Assembly (NCBI RefSeq): GCF_014174375.1
Contig: NZ_JABEQE010000007.1
Span: 62,001 to 126,000, forward strand
Direction of reading: 5' to 3'
Length of the DNA stretch: 64,000 nucleotides
Origin: Gluconacetobacter asukensis
GTDB lineage: Bacteria; Pseudomonadota; Alphaproteobacteria; Acetobacterales; Acetobacteraceae
Numbering within the stretch: the first letter of the stretch is position 1; each line of letters begins with the position of its first letter. Below, in pieces: positions 42,370 to 48,600 of this stretch. The notes below the pieces were generated by a model. That model was not told the DNA's origin, ran no database searches, and saw nothing but the letters and a program-made list of their open reading frames with translations. The position numbers and the translations under genes are program-made.

Positions 42370-43383
42370 TCAATTTGACGGGGGGTAGCGCCGTATCAAT
42401 CTCAATTGCCGCAGCCATGCGCGGAAGAGAGGAGTGATGCCGATTGGGATGTGGCCGGCAGCGCGCATCTCGGCCGCCAGCGCGAGCAGGGTTTTCTGTT
42501 TGGCGAAGACGCCGCGATAGGCGGCCCACAGGCTCAGCGTCGGGTCCCAGAATTCGATGGCTTCCGATCCGGCGCCATTGACCTCGATAATCTGGAATTC
42601 TCCCCGACGCAGGGCGTCTTCGCTGCTGAAACGTACGTCCAGGCGGCCGAAATGGAAGCCGTTCATCGAATGTGCGATGGCATTGACCTTCTGTTCGAGA
42701 TCCGGAGTGTTCAGTCGCATGGCGTTTTCATAACGCCCGCCGACGCGCAGGGAAGCGACCGTGCCGAGGACGACTCTTTCGCCGGATGCGGGGACATGGT
42801 CCAGGCGGTTGGCGGGGAGGGCTGTCCTGTAGTGGCTTATCAAGGGAGCGAGCCGTGGATCCGCGATCATCAGCCTAGTGATGGAGCGAACCCCATCACC
42901 GATGATCTGTGGGGGGTGGCGAACGGCCAGCCCGATAAGGCGGCCGTGGGCCTCGGAGGGTCTGCGCATGTAAAACAGGCCGGCTTCATAGGGCCCCGGA
43001 ACCCATTCCTGAAGCAGGAAAGCGGCATGGGTGGGAAAGGCTTTTATGTATTCTGTCAGTTTCTTGATAGTGTTGATTCGTCTGACGCCGTAGCCGCACC
43101 AGCCGATATCGGGTTTGGCGATCAGCGGAAAGCCCAATTGGACGGCCATGATGGCCGCCTTCGGGACGTCTTTGGACGAAATGAGAAGGGTACGGGCGAT
43201 CCATGGCCCGTGATGCGGCCCGATGCTGGCCAGGCAGGCATGTTTTGACTCGCCCGCCAGTCCTCCGGTCTCGATCGCCGGATTGACGACCGAGGGCAGG
43301 CTCTGGCTGCGGTAACGCAACCCCAGCCAGAGCCACTGGATGACCAGGGGGATGCACAATATCGGTTTCGGCAGCCGTTCCAT
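42370..43383 (-). CDS. ATP-grasp domain ligase-like protein
   Basis: A 337-residue protein with an ATP-grasp fold: A-K-P-D-I-G-W-C-G-Y-G nucleotide loop near 90-100, I-I-G-D-G-V-R-S-I near 160-168 and the metal-binding E-V-N-G-A-G-S-E near 270. The first ~30 residues are hydrophobic and could anchor it to the membrane. ATP-grasp enzymes join a carboxylate to an amine or thiol via an acyl-phosphate. It is divergent from a methyltransferase and near a heme-oxygenase-like pseudogene, suggesting a small biosynthetic group. The product is unknown. Confidence 0.75.
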   Translation of the reverse strand: MERLPKPILCIPLVIQWLWLGLRYRSQSLPSVVNPAIETGGLAGESKHACLASIGPHHGPWIARTLLISSKDVPKAAIMAVQLGFPLIAKPDIGWCGYGVRRINTIKKLTEYIKAFPTHAAFLLQEWVPGPYEAGLFYMRRPSEAHGRLIGLAVRHPPQIIGDGVRSITRLMIADPRLAPLISHYRTALPANRLDHVPASGERVVLGTVASLRVGGRYENAMRLNTPDLEQKVNAIAHSMNGFHFGRLDVRFSSEDALRRGEFQIIEVNGAGSEAIEFWDPTLSLWAAYRGVFAKQKTLLALAAEMRAAGHIPIGITPLFRAWLRQLRLIRRYPPSN

Positions 43384-43454
43384 AGGCGCCGAAGCCGGCC
43401 CGACCGGGGGGATGGCGGGAACAGGCGCCCCTTTTGCTGCGTTGGGAGCTCATC

Positions 43455-44408
43455 ATGGAACAGCGTAACTCCTGCATCTCGAATCCGGATCAGGCAATGC
43501 GGCAGGTGGGAATCACGCTGTTGCGAGCGGGTTATCGGTTTGTGTGTCCAACGCCGGAAACCCAGCGCCGGGTGAATGCGCGCCCGGGCAATGAATGGGC
43601 TGGTAATCTGGTCGATATCTTCGGCTGGAGCCGCCCGTTCCGGCGGCAGACGAGGCCCGTGCCGTTGGTCGAACTGGCCATGGTGGCGGGCATGCTGGTT
43701 GCAGATGAGGGGGAATGGCGCAGTCGGTTCCGCTTCTCGACGCTGGGGCGTAATGGGTTCTTTCATTCATCCTTTCCGACCGAGGCAGAGGATTCCGTGT
43801 TCTTCGGTCCGGACACTTGTCGGTTTGGCGCCTTACTGGCGGCCTATCTTCGTGATGCGCCGCCTCCGGCGCGGGCGGTCGATATCGGCTGCGGCGCGGG
43901 GCTGGGTGCCATCCTGATCGCACAGCATGACCCGGCGGCCGAAATCATGATGGTGGACATCAATGCGGCCGCGCTGCGGCTGGCGCGCGTCAATGCGGCC
44001 CTGGCTGGTGTCGACTTCATTCTGGCGCGGCAGAGCGACCTTCTGTTGGACGTTTCGGACGAATTTGACCTGATCGTCTCCAATCCGCCCTATTTGCCAG
44101 ATCGTCGACGCCGGCTTTACCGAAATGGTGGTGGCAGGCTGGGGGAGGGATTGTCCCTGGCGATTGTCGGGACTGCCATGGAGCGTCTGGCATCCGGAGG
44201 GACGTTACTTCTTTACACAGGGACCGCGATTATTAGTGGAGAGAATCCGTTCCTGCGGGAGGCGGTCCTTCTGCTGGATGGTCCGGATTTCGTTTGGGAA
44301 AGCGTTGAACGCGATCTGGATGTTCTCGGGGAGGAACTGGAGGAAGGACCTCTGTCGGTCGCGGAGCGTATCGCGGTGATTTGCCTGAGGGTGACACGAC
44401 GAACGTAG
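43455..44408 (+). CDS. Class I SAM-dependent methyltransferase (HemK/PrmC-like N-P-P-Y type)
   Basis: A 317-residue methyltransferase. SAM motif A-V-D-I-G-C-G-A-G-L-G and the active-site S-N-P-P-Y-L motif place it in the N6-adenine/N5-glutamine group. The N-terminal ~140 residues have no recognised domain. ATG at 43455 follows GGGAG; a start 7 codons upstream is rejected. Divergent from the ATP-grasp gene and just ahead of the heme-oxygenase-like pseudogene. It may methylate a small molecule or peptide rather than a release factor, given the context, but this is inference. Confidence 0.78.
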   Translation: MEQRNSCISNPDQAMRQVGITLLRAGYRFVCPTPETQRRVNARPGNEWAGNLVDIFGWSRPFRRQTRPVPLVELAMVAGMLVADEGEWRSRFRFSTLGRNGFFHSSFPTEAEDSVFFGPDTCRFGALLAAYLRDAPPPARAVDIGCGAGLGAILIAQHDPAAEIMMVDINAAALRLARVNAALAGVDFILARQSDLLLDVSDEFDLIVSNPPYLPDRRRRLYRNGGGRLGEGLSLAIVGTAMERLASGGTLLLYTGTAIISGENPFLREAVLLLDGPDFVWESVERDLDVLGEELEEGPLSVAERIAVICLRVTRRT

Positions 44409-44416
44409 AACGAGGG

Positions 44417-45311
44417 ATGGTGCCGATGAAGGGCAGCCTGTCGGAGGACACCGCCGAGCGGACGCAGCGGGATCTCCATCTGGGTCTTGCGACGCTGAAT
44501 CGCGCGCGTCTGACATCCTCCTGCCCGAGGATGACGACATTGTCGGGTCGGACCCGGGTTCCCAGCAGGTGGATGAGGCGCGCTTTCTGCAAGCGATGCG
44601 TGCACGGGTGGCGCCTGCCGCCGCTTTGGCGCCCATGGACCCGGCGGCATTCGTCACGTGGTTCGAGGAACTGGAGCAGACTGGTCCGGGTCAGGGGGAC
44701 CCGCTTTTTTCCCTGGCTGGCACAGCACGCGCCGCGTGAGGCCATGTGCTGGTTTCTGGAGCAGGAAGCGGCCGGGGAGGCGGGCTTTGAGGATCTGACG
44801 GCCCTGGTGCAGGTGCGTATGCCCATACGACCGAAGCTGGAGCCGGCGCGGAATTACTGGGACGAAATGGGTCACGGCCGAGAGCCGGGCATGCATGGGC
44901 CGATGCTGGCGCATCTGGTCCATGCCCTGGGGCTGGAGCCCCGGCCGGACAGGACGGTGTGGCAGTCACTGGCTCTCGCCAACACCTTGGCGGGGCTGGC
45001 TTTTCACCGGCATCTGGCGGTTTCATGCGATCGGTGCGCTGGGTGTGATCGAACTGACGGCGTCGGGCAGGGCGGCAATGGTTGCCGCCGGGCTGAAACG
45101 TTTGGGCGTAGGGCTGGATGACCGGCACTATTTCGATCTGCATGCTGTCCTGGATATCCGCCATTCCGCGATGTGGAACGCGGAAATCATCGGTCCGCTC
45201 GTTGCGGAAGACCCCCGGCGCGCGGTGACGATCGCTGAGGGGGCCCTGATGCGCCTGGAATGTGGAGCGGCATGTTTTCGCCGTTATCGGGAGCATTTCG
45301 GGTGGGGCTGA
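44417..45311 (+). pseudogene. Heme-oxygenase-like iron-containing redox enzyme, frameshifted
   Basis: Coding signal passes through four segments: M-V-P-M-K-G-S-L to ~44505; D-I-L-L-P-E-D-D-D to the T6 run at 44705-44710; F-P-W-L-A-Q-H-A-P-R-E to ~45020; and F-H-A-I-G-A-L-G-V-I-E-L to the stop. Joined, they give an iron-containing redox enzyme of the heme-oxygenase-like diiron oxidase fold, with E-x-x-x-Y-W-D-E-M-G-H and a late H-x-x-x-D-I-R-H. All three shifts fall at short repeats (GC tract, T6, GGTTT), so sequencing error is possible; otherwise the gene is dead. Such oxidases often modify amino acids or peptides, fitting the adjacent ATP-grasp and methyltransferase genes. Confidence 0.7.
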
Positions 45312-45475
45312 TATAAGGGGCCGTCCATCCTGGTGGAGCCGACGGCCAGGGGGAATCCGGGTGGAATGGTTGCCCGACCGCGCGGATTGAAGGTGGACTT
45401 CCATCCGGCCAACATACAATATCGTGATCGTAATTGATCTCTGTATGGAATGACCGACAAGCGCGGAGTTTTCGA

Positions 45476-46666
45476 ATGACGACGATGATCCCCAAGGAGG
45501 GCCGGGAAGATTTGCTGGAGCGCGGTTATTCCCGCCGCCAGTTCGGCCGGATCGCAGCCCTGCTTGGCATGCCGGTGGCTGCGGCGGCTGCACTGCCGCA
45601 CTTGGTGGGACAGGCTCGGGCTGTTGCTCCTGCGATCCCCGAGATGCATCGGCCCGATAAATCCGGCATGGTGCGTATTGCCTCCAACGAATGCTGGACC
45701 GGCCCGTTCCCGTCCGCCGCCGAAGCCGGTGCTGCGGTGATCAAGGAGGGAAACCGTTATGAGCCCTCGCATCTTCGGGACAATTTGATCGATACGGCGG
45801 CCAAGGTCGAGGGCCTGCCCGCCACGCATATCTTGCCGTGGCCGGGGTCGAGTGATCCGCTTTCGCGTGTTGTCGTCACATTCTGCTCGCCCACGCGGGG
45901 ATTGGTCACGGCCGATCCGACTTTTGAGGCGGCCTGGCGAACGGGAGCGTGGTTGAACGTCAAGGTGACCAAGGTGCCGCTGAGCGCGCGGAACAATTAT
46001 GCCACCGACGTGCGGGCCATGCTCAAGGCAGATCCTAATGCCGGCCTGTATTATATCTGCTCGCCCAATAACCCGACCGGTACGTTGACGCCGATCGAGG
46101 ATATTGCGTGGCTGGTGGACAACAAGCCGGCGGGTGCCGTGGTTGTTGTGGACGAAGCCTATCTGCACTTTGCGGGGACGAAGAGCGCGGCATATCTTGT
46201 GGCCCAGAACAAGGATGTTGTCGTTCTGCGCACATTCTCGAAGCTGTTCGGGATGGCGGGTTTGCGCCTGGGATTCAGTTTCGCGCGGCCGGACCTGCAT
46301 GCGCGCATGATGCGTTATGACGGGCAGAGCCAGAGCGGCACCCTGTCGATCGTCGCCCTGGCAATCGGTGCGTCGAGCCTGGCTCAGGCTGAGAATATCG
46401 TGGCACGCCGCAAGGAGATGATTGCCGCGCGCGAAGAGACGTTCGATTATCTGCGCAAGCGCAAGATCGCGTTCATCCCCAGCAACGCCAACATGTTCAT
46501 GGTAAACTGGAACCAGCCTGCTCGCCATGTGAAGGAACAGTACGCAGCGCAGGGGATCGATATCGGTCGCAGCTGGCCGATCTGGCCCAATATGTCGCGT
46601 ATTACGGTCGGATCGGCTGACGAGATGAAGAAATTCTGCGCGGCGACCGACAAGGTCTTCGCCTGA
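45476..46666 (+). CDS. Tat-exported PLP aminotransferase (HisC-like, fold type I)
   Basis: A 396-residue class I/II aminotransferase with a twin-arginine signal: Ser19-Arg20-Arg21-Gln-Phe followed by an Ala-rich hydrophobic segment to about residue 50. Catalytic Lys256 in T-F-S-K-L-F-G-M-A-G-L-R, Asp226 in V-V-D-E-A-Y and P-N-N-P-T-G at 197-202 show an intact PLP site. The ATG at 45476 has GGAG at 7 bases; a start 14 codons upstream would bury the signal. Export of a PLP transaminase to the periplasm is unusual. The neighbouring Tat flavoprotein and cytochrome c suggest periplasmic amino-acid metabolism. Substrate unknown. Confidence 0.88.
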   Translation: MTTMIPKEGREDLLERGYSRRQFGRIAALLGMPVAAAAALPHLVGQARAVAPAIPEMHRPDKSGMVRIASNECWTGPFPSAAEAGAAVIKEGNRYEPSHLRDNLIDTAAKVEGLPATHILPWPGSSDPLSRVVVTFCSPTRGLVTADPTFEAAWRTGAWLNVKVTKVPLSARNNYATDVRAMLKADPNAGLYYICSPNNPTGTLTPIEDIAWLVDNKPAGAVVVVDEAYLHFAGTKSAAYLVAQNKDVVVLRTFSKLFGMAGLRLGFSFARPDLHARMMRYDGQSQSGTLSIVALAIGASSLAQAENIVARRKEMIAAREETFDYLRKRKIAFIPSNANMFMVNWNQPARHVKEQYAAQGIDIGRSWPIWPNMSRITVGSADEMKKFCAATDKVFA

Positions 46667-46724
46667 TTCTCATCGGTTGAGGCGTGGGCGAGGTGAGCCA
46701 TTGGGCCGCCTCGCCAGAATATGG

Positions 46725-46768
46725 GGGCTGTATCCGTTCCTTTGGGTTACGGATACAGCCCCGTTTTC
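46725..46768 (+). terminator. Strong terminator after the aminotransferase gene
   Basis: A perfect 14-base-pair stem (46725-46738 with 46750-46763), 11-base loop, then G-TTTT. It separates the convergent aminotransferase and cytochrome c genes and may stop both, though the T tract serves the rightward one. Confidence 0.85.
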
Positions 46769-46777
46769 ATATGTGGT

Positions 46778-47248
46778 CTATTTTGAAGGCGATGTGTCGG
46801 GTTGTATGGTCAGTGCGGGAAATTTGAGGGATGCCTGACGTTTTTCCGTGATCGGCAATGCGGTCTTGGCTGGAGACGCGCCGTTTTCACGCATGAGAAA
46901 CGCGACCAGGGTGGTGGCATCTTCCGGCGACAGCGTGCCGGGGGCCATCAGGGGCATGGCGCGTTGGATATAGCCTGTCAGGCGAGAAAGGGGTGTTCCG
47001 GCCCAGCTTGCCACCAGCCGTCCTTTGAGGGACGGCGTCTGGAAATTTCCACTCAGATCGGCGCCATGGCACATGGCGCAGGCTCTCTGGTAGAGATCCG
47101 CTCCGCTTTGCGCCTGCTCGGCGGTGAATGATGGAATCGACGAGGCTGCGGGCCTGGCGGCGTGAAGCGGGGAGGGGGAGGCGACGCATAGGGCCATTGC
47201 CCCCACTATGCCTGACGGCATGAGGCGGAAAAATTGCTTGCGAGGCAT
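46778..47248 (-). CDS. Periplasmic c-type cytochrome
   Basis: A 156-residue mono-heme class I cytochrome c. Sec signal peptide ending near residue 30 (L-H-A-A), heme motif Cys57-Ala-Met-Cys60-His61, and axial Met in M-P-L-M-A-P-G (98 or 101). It lies 3 bases after the D-amino-acid-oxidase-like gene in the same operon and probably takes electrons from that flavoprotein to the respiratory chain, as cytochromes do for alcohol and aldehyde dehydrogenases in acetic acid bacteria. Confidence 0.92.
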   Translation of the reverse strand: MPRKQFFRLMPSGIVGAMALCVASPSPLHAARPAASSIPSFTAEQAQSGADLYQRACAMCHGADLSGNFQTPSLKGRLVASWAGTPLSRLTGYIQRAMPLMAPGTLSPEDATTLVAFLMRENGASPAKTALPITEKRQASLKFPALTIQPDTSPSK

Positions 47249-47251
47249 GGG

Positions 47252-48529
47252 TCAGCCTTCCGAAAGGGGCGAACGGGCGAACAGGTCTGCCAGAACCTTG
47301 ATGGCCCGTTCCGATTCGGAGCGGTCTGGATGTTCGAAGGAATTTCCGACGCTGCCCATTTCGCCTTCGTTATTCAGGTCGTATGCCTGAACCATCAGCC
47401 CATCCGTCTTTGAGACTGCTGAGGCGCCCTGATAATGCAGGCCGTAAGGAAGGTCCGGACGGGGGGGCAGCCAGGCGGTCTGTCCCCTTACGGGGATCAG
47501 GCTCTTGTCGTTCCACCAGTCGCGTGCCGCATAGCCGGGGCAATTGATGATGATCTTCTCCGGCAGGGATGTCAGTTCGCTGGGGTCGTGGAATTCCCGG
47601 ATCACGACATGGCCACCCGCCTGGAAGAATTCCGACATCAGCAGATGCCCATAGGAGGCGAAATTGTAGAGCATGAGGGTGTTGCGCTTGGCATAGGGGG
47701 CGGCAAAGGGATTTTCCGACGGGTGCAGTTCTTCAGCCGCCGGCACGATATCCTTGATGCGATCCGAGTAGCGCGCGAACTCCGTGCCATGCTGGGGCAT
47801 GCCAGTGGATGCATAATCGCCCGTGCGGCCATCCGGACTTTCCTCGTGGGGTGTATTGAACGGCCGGTCGGACAGCACAAAATGTTCGATGAATTCGACA
47901 GGGTTGCCGGGAAGGCCGAGATAGTCGCGATAGGTGGCCCACGATATCCGCGCCATCTTTTCCCACAGATCGGCGAAGCCCGGCCCTGCCGGCGCCGTCA
48001 GGGAGACGCGGGAATCCGGCGTCCAGCTGCCATTGGCGCGAACCGAGCGGGTCCTGGGAAGGAGGTCCTTGGTATAGATCGTGACGTCGAACCCGGCGCG
48101 TTGCGCCGTCAGGGCGGTGGTGAGGCCTATGATGCCGCAGCCGATCACCGCGACCTTGCGTTGCAGGGTGGTAGAGACCTTCTCGACCACCAGACTCGCC
48201 GATCCCCAGGAAAGGGACCACCCGCTGCCACCATGTCCGTAATTATGGAAAACGAGCTTGCTTCCCACATGTTCGACGTCAAACCGAGGCCCCATCGGAC
48301 GGAAAGGGCGCAGGCACACCTTGATGTCGGTGATCTGGTCGGCCCGCAGGTCGAATGGCTGAAGCCTGATACGCGGCTTCTGCGGCGTGAGGGCCTGAGT
48401 AGGAGAGACAGATGGAGTCTGGGCATGGAGGAGGCGGCTGCCTGCGAGGGCCCCGACGAGACTACAGGCGGAGGCGCCTGCGACAAGATGCCTCCGCCCG
48501 ATATTTCTGTTTCGATTGGTCATATGCAC
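47252..48529 (-). CDS. Tat-exported D-amino acid oxidase-like flavoprotein with permuted domain order
   Basis: A 425-residue DAO-superfamily protein. The N-terminus has a Tat-like signal (G-R-R-H-L-V then an Ala/Leu segment, cleavage near L-H-A-Q). Residues 74-78 (R-P-F-R-P) and 95-101 (H-N-Y-G-H-G-G), then W-G-S-A, match the C-terminal FAD- and substrate-contacting end of canonical DAOs. The Rossmann G-C-G-I-I-G follows at 130-135. The C-terminus ends after the R-G-Q segment without a second G-H-G-G. So the last ~80 residues of the standard fold have moved to the front. Probably oxidises D-amino acids in the periplasm with cytochrome c as acceptor. Start at 48529; Met3 is also possible. Confidence 0.8.
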   Translation of the reverse strand: MHMTNRNRNIGRRHLVAGASACSLVGALAGSRLLHAQTPSVSPTQALTPQKPRIRLQPFDLRADQITDIKVCLRPFRPMGPRFDVEHVGSKLVFHNYGHGGSGWSLSWGSASLVVEKVSTTLQRKVAVIGCGIIGLTTALTAQRAGFDVTIYTKDLLPRTRSVRANGSWTPDSRVSLTAPAGPGFADLWEKMARISWATYRDYLGLPGNPVEFIEHFVLSDRPFNTPHEESPDGRTGDYASTGMPQHGTEFARYSDRIKDIVPAAEELHPSENPFAAPYAKRNTLMLYNFASYGHLLMSEFFQAGGHVVIREFHDPSELTSLPEKIIINCPGYAARDWWNDKSLIPVRGQTAWLPPRPDLPYGLHYQGASAVSKTDGLMVQAYDLNNEGEMGSVGNSFEHPDRSESERAIKVLADLFARSPLSEG

Positions 48530-48553
48530 GCAGCCTAGTGGAAAAATGGCGCT

Positions 48554-48578
48554 GGGGAAGGGCTTTATACCCCTCCCC
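48554..48578 (-). terminator. Hairpin between the second TonB receptor and the DAO-like gene
   Basis: A 9-base-pair stem with one mismatch (48554-48562 with 48570-48578) and a 7-base loop; a T5 tract follows about 8 bases later on the minus strand. It may partially terminate the receptor transcript, or attenuate read-through into the DAO-like gene. Confidence 0.45.
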
Positions 48579-48600
48579 GCATCCGGGAAAAAGACGGATG

